Assembly (NCBI GenBank): GCA_022701365.1
Contig: JAKUHH010000395.1
Location: 558,001-622,000, forward strand
Source of the DNA: Mycocentrospora acerina
Taxonomy: Eukaryota; Ascomycota; Dothideomycetes; Pleosporales
Direction: 5' to 3'
Length of the DNA stretch: 64,000 nucleotides
In this document: piece after piece, positions 22,577 to 33,538 of the stretch
How the letters are laid out: the number at the start of each line of letters is the position of its first letter
Position numbering within the stretch: the stretch's first letter is position 1
Made by a program: the position numbers and the translations under genes
Notes under the pieces: model-generated
Database searches by the model: none
Told to the model about the DNA's origin: nothing
What the model saw: only the letters and a program-made list of their open reading frames with translations

Positions 22577-24115
22577 ATGTATCAATCATCAACACCGCCT
22601 CCTGCGGCACCCAACAGTGATGCTCTGTGCAAGCAGCATGTTCAGCCGAATATTCCAGACCAAAATCCCTCCAGTTCTCCGATATTATCTTCTTCCGAGA
22701 TGAAACTGCCAACATCATCTGCATTAAATTGCATCTTTCCGGTACGCGAATTTGCATCCACCAAAGCAATACCTGCATTGGAAACCGGGAATGCATTTTT
22801 ACCCAATGAGGTTCTTTCACAGCTACACGAACCGATTTCTCTATCCTCTACAGATCCAATCCGATCCTTTCTTTCAAAAACAACGCTGGAAGAGTGTGTT
22901 GACCACCCGGATAAACTTACGGCCAACCGCAATGTGATCATACCCAATGGCCACGATGGTGATGCGTTGCAAAGATTTGACGATGAGCGTATCCATCCCC
23001 CCGATGCTGTTCAAGGATTTGGTCTCTTGGTTGCTCTTCTACATTCAGAGGATAGAAGAAATCTTTTAGTCTGCATTGCTAGCGAAAACTCGGCACGAGT
23101 TCTTGGTAAATCTCCGGAGGAGCTATTTGCTTTGAGTAGTTTCACGGATATTTTTGCAGAAGATCAAGCGGACTATTTGTTTGATTATATTGATCTCCTC
23201 GAAAGCGTTCACGAGGATGACGTGACAGCTCGGCCAGATGTCTTTACGCTAAGTGTTGAAATCGATCAAGATCATTCAAGAAAATTGTGGTGTGCAATGC
23301 ATCGAAACCTCACTAAACCCAATCTCATTATCTGTGAGTTTGAAGTGGATGATAATCAGTTATATTCTATTATTCCATCTCATACAATCACATCCCAGAA
23401 GTCAAAGGAAAGTTTTGGTAGCAGCCACGAAAAAAAAAACGGTTATAAGATAACAAATGGCCAAAGTCACCAGAGTAAGATTTCATCGAGTTCGAGAAAG
23501 GTCGGGAGCGGGGGAGCTGCTATGGAGGTCTTGGAAATTATGTCACAAGTTCAAGAGCGGTTTACATCGGCACAAAACCTCGAAAAACTCCTGGAAAGGG
23601 CTGTCGATGCAGTAAAGGAAGCGACTGGTTTTCACCAAATTATGATTTATCAATTTGATAAGCTAATGAATGGCCAGCTCGTAGCTGAACTTGTAGACCA
23701 AAGCACAAACCAAGCCATCTACCGGGGACTCGCATTTCCTGCAACTGACTTTCCTAAGCAAGCGAGAGAGTTGTGTAAGACTGATAGAGTACAAGTGCTT
23801 TACGATTGCGACCAAGAAACATCTCAGCTTATTTATCGGACTACCGAAGATCTAGCACCACTTGATCTTACAGAATCCTATCTCGGCACTTTGTCGACTG
23901 TATACCTCGGATTTTTGACAAATATGGATGTTCGATCATCTGTATCAATACCAATCAACTGTTCTACCAAATTATGGGGACTGATAATATGTCATTGGTA
24001 CGGGTCTCATGGGGCGCGGATTTCATTTCCAGTTCGCAAAATTTGTCATTTTATAAGTGATACCGCGTCAAGGAACATTGAACGGCTTTCTGATGAGTCT
24101 CGCCTTCAGTTATGA
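22577..24115 (+). CDS. truncated phytochrome-like protein (PAS-GAF only)
   Basis: A single-exon frame of 512 codons. It covers the N-terminal photosensory part of a fungal phytochrome: a disordered leader (1-130), PAS (about 135-265; HPPDAVQGFGLLVALL, RKLWCAMHRN, IICEFEVDD) and GAF (about 315-505; AMEVLEIMSQVQERF, TGFHQIMIYQFD, QARELCKTDRVQVLYD, KLWGLIICHWYG). It ends just after IERLSDESRL. The PHY domain, histidine kinase and receiver of full-length fungal phytochromes (over 1000 aa) are absent. The position of the biliverdin-binding Cys is Phe134, the conserved DIP is DFP (391-393), and the conserved His after the GAF core is Tyr443; His473 is kept. Photochemistry is therefore unlikely. It is either a pseudogene or a light-blind regulator. 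Confidence 0.8.
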   Translation: MYQSSTPPPAAPNSDALCKQHVQPNIPDQNPSSSPILSSSEMKLPTSSALNCIFPVREFASTKAIPALETGNAFLPNEVLSQLHEPISLSSTDPIRSFLSKTTLEECVDHPDKLTANRNVIIPNGHDGDALQRFDDERIHPPDAVQGFGLLVALLHSEDRRNLLVCIASENSARVLGKSPEELFALSSFTDIFAEDQADYLFDYIDLLESVHEDDVTARPDVFTLSVEIDQDHSRKLWCAMHRNLTKPNLIICEFEVDDNQLYSIIPSHTITSQKSKESFGSSHEKKNGYKITNGQSHQSKISSSSRKVGSGGAAMEVLEIMSQVQERFTSAQNLEKLLERAVDAVKEATGFHQIMIYQFDKLMNGQLVAELVDQSTNQAIYRGLAFPATDFPKQARELCKTDRVQVLYDCDQETSQLIYRTTEDLAPLDLTESYLGTLSTVYLGFLTNMDVRSSVSIPINCSTKLWGLIICHWYGSHGARISFPVRKICHFISDTASRNIERLSDESRLQL

Positions 24116-24966
24116 AAAATCTCCAACGGCGTACCTACAAAAACACGTTATGAAAAGAATGGAGATCATTTTGGCCATATAATTATCAGCATTATTTTGG
24201 GCCAATTATCGAAACACAGAAACCAAGGCTATGAACTGAAATACATGAGAGATTGCTGGAGAGAGTTGAAGACGAATGATTATTTAGAAAATAGCTTTTT
24301 ATAGTGATTCTTGCCTCTACGCACTATTGGCCATTTGTGTTCAAATTTGACGATGGTGTCATAGGATCTTACTCTGAACACCAGAGTATCAACTAAATGA
24401 ACATCCAGCATACAAGCACACAACGCGCCACTCAAAGACCGAACTACATGAACGTTTGTTCCTCATTACTGACAGAACATTCGGCAGAATCCAGTTCAGA
24501 TGTACTGTGAAGGAAAAGGAGATCTGTTTTATGACATGTACTGAATTACACCTTCTATGATTTTATTGTTAGGGTCAGAGGTTTGAGTGGCCAGAAACTG
24601 ATGTAGATTTGTAGTCGCATCAAGAACATTAAAGCAGCTGAAGATCAGTTCCTCGATTTTTGAAATAAAGAGCCCACAAAACATTACTGAGACTCTCTTC
24701 TTCTGTGTCACAGCAAAACTTCTCCAAGTTTGAAGGCGCAAGGTAATTAATCTTCGGCGATGGGAATATAGCGCGAAGCTACAGCGCAGGATCGCCGAAG
24801 ACGAGCAGAGAAGGCGCGTAGCCTCCGCCGAAAACGACAAGCATGTTCATGACGTATTCGAAACCGATGGCAGTATTGCACTGCCGGGTGTTGAGTATGC
24901 TAGATAAGGCTCATAGTGCCAAACAGGTGTTGTAGAGGATGGTGATGCACTTACACTGAAAGAAAA
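24116..24966. other. phytochrome 3' remnant and intergenic
   Basis: From 24116 to 24301 the phytochrome frame stays open after the TGA, and its first residues (KISNGVPT) still resemble the KLINTVPT-type segment that follows in full-length proteins. Homology then fades. Between about 24540 and 24910 minus-strand frames look coding-like (LVVFGGGYAPSLLVFGDPAL) but contain stops; they may be the 3' part of the decayed gene listed next. Confidence 0.4.
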
Positions 24967-25300
24967 CTATTTCGTTTCAACTGTGGCAGTCGGCAAGACT
25001 CGGAGTGAATACCCGAGAAGAATCTTGGAGACTTCAAAATTTACTTCTGTATTTCGCTCGTATACGATACTGGTCCAGCCGTTGTCCTTGTCACACCCAT
25101 CCTCGGTACATATGATATCAGTGGGCTTCAAAGTAGTAGCGTCAGCGAGAAAGAAGGCAGGTTTCGTAGATGGTTATAAACGGAATACATTGGCAGGATC
25201 CTTATTAGTTTTGATGACGGCGGTGTTGATAAAGTCTTCAACGGCGAGAGTGAAGATCTTCTTTCGCAACCCTAGAGGAGGATAGAAAATTGCAGACTCG
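24967..25300 (-). pseudogene. unrecognised decayed gene
   Basis: A minus-strand frame from about 25300 to 24967 reads like real protein (FYPPLGLRKKIFTLAVEDF, FLADATTLKPTDIICTEDG, TSIVYERNTEVNFEVSK) but is broken by TAA at 25176 and ends at TAG 24969. A GTAAGT donor and a CTAG acceptor about 55 nt apart follow near 24953-24899, after which coding-like sequence continues. I do not recognise the family. Confidence 0.35.
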
Positions 25301-25914
25301 ATCGAACTAAGGAAGGTAAAATTCTGATTAGCTATTATCGAATATTTGTATAGAGTTATAGCTTGCGACTTCTCAATATTTTTGAAAATACTCGAATGTG
25401 GTCGAATCTCTTTAACTCATGATTACCATGGTGTGAAACCCAAATAACGGAGGCAGGAGTCGTGTTGGAACCAACATCGGAAGGCCCTATTTAGTTGTGT
25501 ACGATTTTCACATGTTTCTGAGCGGCAATCGAAGGCGAAACTGGCCCGAAGTAGGTGCTCCAAATTTGAAGTCGTCATTGGCTTGTTCAGCGAGAAGCTT
25601 AGTAGGTATAATCGCTATGAACAGAAAGAGAAAATGAATGCGACGCAGCACAGCTTCATAATCTCAGCAATGATATTGAAACATCGCTCCTAGATGTTAA
25701 AATGTGCGTGTATGCATGAAAAAAACATAGCCTTCTGGTAGCACATCGAATGATCATGCAAAGTTGCTGCGACACTGTGGCTCAATCTATTGGCTTAGGC
25801 TCCACCAACACTCAACAATGTTAATTGCTCTGGTCTACATATATTGGAAATTCGACAACCACGGCGAGTTTAACGGTTTGTGATGCTATTCAAATCCCTA
25901 ATTTACAAGCCAGT
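25301..25914. other. intergenic, no gene recognised
   Basis: About 600 AT-rich bases downstream of the P450 gene. Nothing supportable seen. Confidence 0.4.
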
Positions 25915-27513
25915 CTACTTTTCGTATGAACTCACCCTAAGAAGAGGGCCGTTCTTTGGCTTGTGAGCGGAGTGGCCGTTGACATCAACCTTCGGTGGAT
26001 CAACGAGCTTGTTACCATTCCTATCTTCAAGGTGAAAATCAAATGAAGCCAGAAAATAAGCTGTGATGATATTCTGCTCAAGCTTTGCGAATCGCATACC
26101 CACTGTGTTGAACTTAGTTGAGTCATGATATGCCGTGTTGTGTCGTAATGAAATAGTATACTTACGGCATGGATGTCTTCCAACACCCCACCCTAGGAAG
26201 GCGTGCGGCTTCTTTTTATCTTCCGCACGTTCTGGTAAATATCTTGCAGGATTCCATACTTCGGGGCTGGGATAGATCTCGGGATCAAGGTGCGTGTCAG
26301 CTATAGCGTAGGTGACGAAAGCTTCAGGAGGAATAGTTTCATTGCCGTTACCAATGGCAATAAACTTTCCGCTTATATTCTTTCTAAATGCTGAACCTAG
26401 CAAATTGAGGCGAATAGAGTCTCTCAAGCACAAGTCAATGATTGGGAATTCAGCCTCCCAAGCCTCAAGCGGGACATCATCTAATTGGTAGCGTAGAGAT
26501 GCCGCAGGATCCTTAGCGTATTTGGCAGCGGTGCTGCGGACTTCGTCACGGGCTTTGGCGAGCCACTCGGGTGAGGTTGCAAGATAGCACATGACCCATG
26601 CCGCATTGATACCGCTGTTCAGGAGACCTGCGAACAATGAACCCACTATGAATTCGACAATCAACATCGTCTTGTCGCCTTGGTCGAGCATGTACTGCAA
26701 TGGATCGTCGTGCTTCTCGTCGCTTGCGGCCCGCTTCTTGACGATATTCTCAACCATCATGTAGATCTTCGCGCCAGCATACGTCCGCTTCAGTACAGCC
26801 GGGGAAGGGAATTTGGGAAACATGACGGCAGCTGGCGTTGCACTTCTATCGATCGCCTCAAAATGCCTTAATGTTTCCTCCAGAACTCCGGCATCATCGG
26901 CGATGTCATCAGCGCCCACCATACGAATCGTGAGCCGGAATACGATCCGATATATGCTCTCAAAGGGGTCAGTAATGTTACCAGGCTCGTTCTTGATTGT
27001 GTTAATGGCTTCTTGTACGTCGGAGATAAGAATAGGTAGCTTGCGACGGAACTGCTCATTCTTAAGCAGAAACGCGAGGCGGCGACTGAAGTGCTTTTCC
27101 GATGCAGGCTCGTTGTCCTTATCCTTACCTGCGACCTGCGCAGGTGGCTGCGGCGATTGTCCGAATAATACCGCGTAGCCCTCAGACAGACCTAATTCCT
27201 TTGACTCGAAATATAGCTGGCGGGCCTTCTCCCCAGACAGGGCAATCACCGAATGAGGTCCTACATGGAATGAGAAATTCCCCGTTTCCGCCTGATCGCG
27301 TTGCTTTTTGTACCAAGTCCAGCGCTCTGTCCAGAACCCTAGAGGTCCAGTCACGGGATAGTTATCGCTGACCACTGAAGGCGCATTGGGATGCAGCCGG
27401 CGAAAAAAGAAAGCGTGGCCAAGAAAGTAGCCCATAACAAAGACGATGGACACGATGAGAATGAGCAATGACGGTGAGAACAAGCCTCGGCTGGTAAGAT
27501 TGAGAAGATCCAT
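25915..27513 (-). CDS. cytochrome P450 monooxygenase
   Basis: Two exons, 27513-26166 and 26102-25915, give about 511 aa. The 63-nt intron (GTAAGT donor, CACAG acceptor) is in phase and stop-free, but removing it restores the haem-ligand signature FLGWGVGRHPCLG around the thiolate Cys, so it must be spliced. An N-terminal hydrophobic anchor (residues about 13-33) implies a class II enzyme of the endoplasmic reticulum that uses P450 reductase. The I-helix segment GSLFAGLLNSGINAAW and the RYLPER meander are present. The K-helix ExxR motif reads DSIR, with Asp for Glu. Substrate is unknown; no biosynthetic cluster partners flank it. Confidence 0.92.
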   Translation of the reverse strand: MDLLNLTSRGLFSPSLLILIVSIVFVMGYFLGHAFFFRRLHPNAPSVVSDNYPVTGPLGFWTERWTWYKKQRDQAETGNFSFHVGPHSVIALSGEKARQLYFESKELGLSEGYAVLFGQSPQPPAQVAGKDKDNEPASEKHFSRRLAFLLKNEQFRRKLPILISDVQEAINTIKNEPGNITDPFESIYRIVFRLTIRMVGADDIADDAGVLEETLRHFEAIDRSATPAAVMFPKFPSPAVLKRTYAGAKIYMMVENIVKKRAASDEKHDDPLQYMLDQGDKTMLIVEFIVGSLFAGLLNSGINAAWVMCYLATSPEWLAKARDEVRSTAAKYAKDPAASLRYQLDDVPLEAWEAEFPIIDLCLRDSIRLNLLGSAFRKNISGKFIAIGNGNETIPPEAFVTYAIADTHLDPEIYPSPEVWNPARYLPERAEDKKKPHAFLGWGVGRHPCRKYTISLRHNTAYHDSTKFNTVGMRFAKLEQNIITAYFLASFDFHLEDRNGNKLVDPPKVDVNGHSAHKPKNGPLLRVSSYEK

Positions 27514-28248
27514 GGTGCTTTGTAGTCAAAGGTCAAGTCCTGGGTAGAGGAAACTCTTGATCTTGTGTGAAGTCAAACAGAGGAGTGCGAGCTGGCCGCA
27601 TACTTATGCGTATAGTAAAGCGACGTGCACAAAGCGACGATCCATGCTCAACCATCGCTTGCAATACGGGCAATACGTGGAATGATAGACGAGTCTAATT
27701 GCGTTTCCGGCATTGTAGCTTTCCAGGCGAGCGTGCCATCAATCTTTAGTGCCGGCTGTGTAAATTCCGAAACCAGGGTCTAGCAGCTTATCCTCACGTT
27801 GTGGTGCAAACAGACAAGCACATTTGTTCGTCAACAGTATCATAATTAGCCATTAGGTCTCCTTTACTATTTACTCGTCTATCAACCTCCACGCCTCAAC
27901 GAGGAATAGCGTAACCACAAGCCTGTGACAAGCCCATCTTTTACATTTCAGTTTTGCAACATCGAGCGAGTCAGTCGTACTACTCTGTCAGAAGCTTGGC
28001 GATTCAGCTAGGTTATTGCGCTCTTGTAGTGCTCGATAAACTCAATTCGGTAACTCAGACGGGGCTACTATGATCAATCCTCCATAAACACACCTTATCA
28101 CCTCTGCTTTGGTGAGAGTTATAAAACTTCCCGGATATCTGAATACCCGTGCAATGTTTTGAGATGAAACTCCACGTCTAACCGAGCTGGCAGACAGTTC
28201 CTAAAATTTTCCTCTCTACTAGTCGCACTTGCGGACACTCATGTCCAC
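27514..28248. other. upstream region of P450 gene
   Basis: About 735 bases, probably the P450 promoter plus the 3' region of the next minus-strand frame. No site recognised with confidence. Confidence 0.35.
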
Positions 28249-28788
28249 TCAAGGTCGATACGCATTCCAAGGGCCTGACGTGAGGAGGAAGCGCTGCATT
28301 GGTCCCATACTAGAGGCATCTTCATCGGCTGGTATGTTCACCTGCTCCTGCCCGATGTTTGTAACAAGGTCGTTGTAACCTCCCCTGCCGCAATCGACAA
28401 GATCGTTATACCCATCCCGCCCACTGATATTTCTGCACATGGAAATTTCCAACAAGTCAGCAGACATTCTTTCGATCAGCTTTGGCACAGTCTCAGGTTT
28501 CGACTGTGCTGCGGGAGTATCGAGCTCGACGATATGTTTCTCGAATTTAAATGGTGTCTTTGGCGGTAACGATGTCGGAAAGTAGCGAGGGTACTCTGTA
28601 ATGACTCCATCTGCACGTTGACGCGCACGGTAGTTTGTCCGTCGCTTTTTTTGTGTTTTTAATTGAGGCGTTGACTGAATGGCAGTTACCAAATCAATCT
28701 CCAGGCTGGCTGTGGAGTGAATATCCATCTTCTCCACCGCTGTACGAACGGAACTGACAATTATGCTGTCACTGTTGGAAAATCTCAT
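28249..28788 (-). CDS. hypothetical protein
   Basis: A single frame of 179 codons. I do not recognise it. It has a basic patch (KTQKKRRTNYRARQR) near residue 50, a Pro-rich segment after it, and a short tandem duplication of GYNDLV at about 125-145. There is no signal peptide or membrane helix. It could be a small species-specific nuclear protein or a chance frame; no neighbour helps. Confidence 0.35.
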   Translation of the reverse strand: MRFSNSDSIIVSSVRTAVEKMDIHSTASLEIDLVTAIQSTPQLKTQKKRRTNYRARQRADGVITEYPRYFPTSLPPKTPFKFEKHIVELDTPAAQSKPETVPKLIERMSADLLEISMCRNISGRDGYNDLVDCGRGGYNDLVTNIGQEQVNIPADEDASSMGPMQRFLLTSGPWNAYRP

Positions 28789-31164
28789 AGTGAAATCCGG
28801 CTCAGGATAAAGATAATGTGTATTGGAAGTTTAGTGATAGTGAAGTCTCTGTTTAGCATGGAGGATTCATACATTTATACATATGAATTCCTGTCTCAAC
28901 TCGTCACTAATGCCCTTCTTCTCTTACTAGAAGGTCCAGAACTTTTCTATCGTGATCTTACATTCAATTTGCCCTCATCTGACTCCTCGCGCAACTGTGT
29001 ACTCACCGCATAGTGTTCACAGCTGCCTTGCGACCGCAGCGAGCCTGTAAACCATTGGACGCAGCGATCATCACCGACATCATACAAACAAGACATCTTT
29101 GCTACATCGCGGTCCAGACTTTTGCTTCCGGCCCTACATTTCGCCGCCCTCTGACGCGATGGGGTGACGGAATGTGCGCCTCAGCTGAAGTGGATGCGGA
29201 TATGCTAAGCCCCCTGCGTAGATGATGTCATTGACGTTCTGACAAGTGACGGACTGGACCCTGCGACCGTTTGAAGAGAGCGGCTGGGGCTGGGGTAGGG
29301 TCTAGATGTCTTGAACAAGCGCTGAGGGCTGTGATATTTTAGGTGTTTGGAGTATGCGATGAAGGGAGTAGGGAAAGAGCGTGACGTCATGCCGACCGGA
29401 GGTTTCGTCGCCAGGATGCTGGAGCTGAAACAACCATGGAAGCTGCAACTGCAGATACAACACCACATTCATGCATGCGTTGTACGTTCTTGTTTCATGA
29501 AATTTTTATTGTTCATATTCTCCGTTCAATTTGTATTTTATTGATTGCTAAAATACCAGGAGTATGGATTTGACCCAAGACGACCGCTTTGAGTCGTGAT
29601 TCTGGCGAGCCTGCTCCGAACATTCACCGCGTCTGGGTGCCATATAATAATTACTCTAGTTCGGAGAAAAAGCATTTTTTAGACTTGAATCTCAAATCTA
29701 GCTTGTAGCCTTTTCTTTTTTCCTTGAGAAAACCATATCGAGACATGAGCTGTCATTATTGCGTTCTCTGCTAGGCGTCTCTTAGTGGCTTTTTTAACAA
29801 ACCTTGATGGCCTCAGCCATTTGCCTGTTATAGGACCGTGTAGCCTAATTTTTCTAGAACATGTATCATCTGCTCAAGCTACGAATGATTCACCATGAGA
29901 CTACACTCGATCACTGCTGCTATGTCTTTCTTGGTCTAGATTTCGAGATTGAACGATTTAGGAAACTTGTGAGCTTAGCGACACTAAATTCAGTTCTCAC
30001 AGAGTCTCTTGGCACTTTCTAAATATATGGGTTTTCAAGTGTCTCCAAGCCAGATCACTTCACCTCAGTGTTGAGGTGTTGGAAGTATGCAAAACTAAAC
30101 AGAAACTGCTATGCACACCCACTAATAGCTGTGTATTTGCTAATCCTAGTCCTTCTGATCACAGTTCAAGAAGCACACATGAAAAGGAGCGAAGAAAAAA
30201 GCTAGTAAACATTAGCACTTTCACAATCGACCTCGTATTAGTGGAAAGTGTCTTAAGTCTGGTTGTCTAGGCGACGAGGTGCAATAGGCTGACTGAGAAA
30301 AAGTTTTGTTCTGTTTCTAGCCACTACGTGCTTTCTACACCTAGTCGCCCCTCTCAACAACCCCACAGCAGATTTTGTAGTCACATATTGTCAATGAGAT
30401 CGAGCAAGCAACTATGGATTTGAGGACCGATACTTGCTCCACAGAGTTTGTTGCCTTGACGCGACCAGGAGGCACCTGCAATGTATCAGACAGTCGCCAT
30501 GTGTTCCTCAGTAACAATACGGCCACATGGACAATTGCTTCAAGTCAGACCGGAAAAATAGAGCGACAGGCGAGCGTTATGTCAAATCTTTCTCAAAATA
30601 GTTAAAATAGTTGTTTTCCTGCTTTGATGTACGCATGCGTGCGGCAACTACTGAATCAAATGTGAATTGGATTTCTCAAGTAATACTCTTTTGGAAACGG
30701 CAAAATATCATTAGATTTCTCGTGGCTTTGGCTAGTACATATGTATACTCTATTTGATTCTCTTTAAATTGCAAACTTTTTTTTTAGCGAGCGGTAAGGA
30801 CTTAGATGAATCGCTCGTGCGCCACGTTCACTCTCAGTCAAAGCTTTGTAAAAGGGCTCCCCCTCTCGGTACTACTAACTTGTGTTGGCCCGGCTTGGTG
30901 CCGTCTCACTTTATCTTCATTTCACACTTATTAAAATTGGTTGCTTCTGCCGGCCAGTTTAAACCCCCCACTTTCTATCCGTATTAGAAGCTCAGATCGG
31001 TTAACGGATATGTCGTCGCAAACATTGTTTTTCTTGTTCGCCGAGCGAGATCCTCAAAGCTCAGCTGTTACTTTTACACTGCTTCTAAATTCTTTCTCGA
31101 CTTTACTTTCGATTCTCACATTCTTTCCCATTCTCCAGTTCTGGTCCAATAGACAAGCGTCAAC
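28789..31164. other. gene-poor region
   Basis: About 2.4 kb without a supported gene. A somewhat GC-richer patch at about 29010-29480 carries short open frames on both strands with no recognisable motif, and includes a TGACGTCA palindrome at 29382-29389. No repeats or RNA genes seen. Confidence 0.35.
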
Positions 31165-32466
31165 ATGAAACATATTAAAAGTTTTGGTCAAACAACTAAT
31201 CGAGCGGTGCTCTGGACGTTGAGCCCATACTCATATCATTCTCAAACAATAGACAAAATTCCTTCTTTCAAGCTATCGCGAACCTCGCGATTCCTGTCGT
31301 TACCTGATGAGATTCTTCTCCAAATCTTCCTCTTCCTCGATAATAGGACCCGTAACAAAGACTTACATCACCTTACTCTGACATGCCATCGAGTTCAAGA
31401 TATTGCCCGAGAAGTTCTTATTCGCACAGCAATAATATCCCCGGAGGGTCTACGAGGATATTTGGAGAAACTCTTGCAAAGCCCAGAATACCTTCTAGTA
31501 ACATTACGTAGATTCGAATTTCATGCAAGACGCTGGCCGGCTGAAGAGGAATTGCTTTTTGATTCTCCAATGTATTGGAATAGCAAATTACACAGATCAT
31601 GCCATAGACTTGTCAACAAGGTGTGCAAAGCGGAGGGGGATCGAACAAAGTGTCTTCTGGACCTAGCCGGCTGGGGCCAGGAGTGCCGATCTGCCTGTTT
31701 GGTTGTTTTGCTCTGTTTGCCACCAAACTTAGATGAGTTGTCGCTTACAGATATCTTCATTCGGAGCTCGATACCATTCTCCACTTTCCTCGTACGTCGC
31801 TGTCGCTCCAGTGCCAGAGGATTGTATGATTGTCATTCCTGGCATAGCTGGTTCTTCGAACATCTTTTCAGGAAATTGCGCATATTAGAAGTGGTGGAAA
31901 TGGAAGACTCTTCCAGTGCGAACATTTCCCGAGTCAAAAACTTACATCTTGGATTAAGGAAATTCTCCAATCTGAGGCGGCTATCAGTATCAGCGAGATT
32001 TCTAATATACGACCATAGTGAATCGCGACAATCCTTCGAGCTGCTGGGCTTGATTGATCCTAGAGATGTTCTTCCACGCAGTATCGAGGTACTTCGGCTA
32101 TACATTGGAACTCCATATTCTGAGCGTTTCGACATTTTCGAATGGCTTGCACAAGTCCAAAACGATCTTCAAATTTTTCCATGCCTGCGTTCGATCCAGC
32201 TCCTGTTCAACTTCACATTCGAATTTTTCTGCCTCGACTCTACGTTTCACCACTACCCTCGGAAGCACAAGGCCTCTGCTCTCACCCCATGGCCTTGGAT
32301 TGATGTGACATTGCTTCATCAAATGTTTACTACATGTGGCGTCGCATTGGAGATCTTATTTCGAGTTCCCTTGTCAGATAATTCAAGTGGAAGGTCTGAA
32401 ATGTTTAGCAGCGATATGTTTCCATTCCACCAGGTATCGTTTGCGGATGCGTTTCGATCAACTTAG
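31165..32466 (+). CDS. F-box domain protein
   Basis: A frame of 433 codons starting at ATG 31165. An F-box is visible at about residues 43-90 (RFLSLPDEILLQIFLFLD, HLTLTCHRVQDIAREVL). F-box proteins are substrate receptors of SCF ubiquitin ligases through Skp1. The rest is Leu-rich with repeated LRRLSVSAR- and LRKFSNLRR-like segments, as in fungal F-box proteins with degenerate leucine-rich regions. The 3' end is uncertain: a GTATCG donor at about 32434 and a GTGCAG acceptor could replace the last codons with a slightly longer tail ending near 32533. Target unknown. Confidence 0.8.
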   Translation: MKHIKSFGQTTNRAVLWTLSPYSYHSQTIDKIPSFKLSRTSRFLSLPDEILLQIFLFLDNRTRNKDLHHLTLTCHRVQDIAREVLIRTAIISPEGLRGYLEKLLQSPEYLLVTLRRFEFHARRWPAEEELLFDSPMYWNSKLHRSCHRLVNKVCKAEGDRTKCLLDLAGWGQECRSACLVVLLCLPPNLDELSLTDIFIRSSIPFSTFLVRRCRSSARGLYDCHSWHSWFFEHLFRKLRILEVVEMEDSSSANISRVKNLHLGLRKFSNLRRLSVSARFLIYDHSESRQSFELLGLIDPRDVLPRSIEVLRLYIGTPYSERFDIFEWLAQVQNDLQIFPCLRSIQLLFNFTFEFFCLDSTFHHYPRKHKASALTPWPWIDVTLLHQMFTTCGVALEILFRVPLSDNSSGRSEMFSSDMFPFHQVSFADAFRST

Positions 32467-33538
32467 AACTGTACAAATTGTGCAGTGTGAGTCTTTCGTT
32501 CTTTATGAGAGCACTGTTGTACTGGCTACTTAAATTTATTGCAATGGTATCACAATGAAAAGCTGGCATTTAGACTCTAGGTTTGAAATAGAGCGATGCA
32601 CACTAAACGGTATAGTAGCTTCTAGGCTGTATAGATCAAAACTTCGAATGGTCAATATGCCCTGATTCTCAAATTTCTTTCGTTTAGGACAAGAACCTGT
32701 AATCTCGTCGGATATATAAAAAACATCTCTTTATTGGATATAGATTCTTGATCACATGACGTGGGGCAGAGCACACACACACACATGTGAATGTTCTCTA
32801 TCAAATTTCAATCAATCTTTCGCTAAACGAACTTTGCCTCTCATATTATAGATCTTCAACACTGTTCACTCCTTTAGTGTTTGTCACTTCGTTGCAGGAT
32901 CGTTTAGTCTTTGCAGTGCTTGCGACAAATTAGTTGCGATCGTTGCACACCTAGGAGATGTCTACTTTACATCTTTACTTTCCCGTGCTCGAATTAGAAC
33001 GCTTAACAATATCAGTTTGTATGGATAATCCTTCTATTTACTAGTAACAATACTGCTAACCGCACTACGTTACGCATATAAACCAGTCTGCCCTAAACAC
33101 TCGTCCTCTTCTCATCTCTATCTCACCTGAAATCTGCCTCTGAAACTGAGAGATTTAAATGAGCTTTGTCTGACCTCTCACATGCACATATCGATTGTCA
33201 CGTTCATACGAAAGATATAGGTGATTGGTGTACCTGTCTCGGCGCTGATTGTGCGGCTGAATGTAGCAGCCAATCAAAAAAGGAAAGACACGTATCTCAT
33301 TCCTAGCACCTCGTTCCCTTTTGTCATTTGGTCACACGAGTTATATCATGCACTGTAAAATTTGATGGCAATAATGAGATGTACGCCCCTTTGGACCAGA
33401 AGCCTTTTGTGTTGCATGGACAAAGGACTCATTTAAGGTATAAAGTCAGTTTGTAAATGTGTCAACGCGCTCCCTTGTAAATACGTCAATACAATCGATA
33501 TCGTAGGAGCTGCAACATTACGCAGCGTAGATCTCTAG
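32467..33538. other. intergenic, no gene recognised
   Basis: About 1.07 kb of AT-rich sequence with the likely promoter of the BYS1-type gene at its right end. A short (CA) run is at about 32773-32784. Confidence 0.4.

Noticed and set aside
25915..28788. Secondary-metabolite gene cluster around the P450
   Set aside because: No polyketide synthase, NRPS, terpene synthase, methyltransferase or cluster transcription factor lies nearby.
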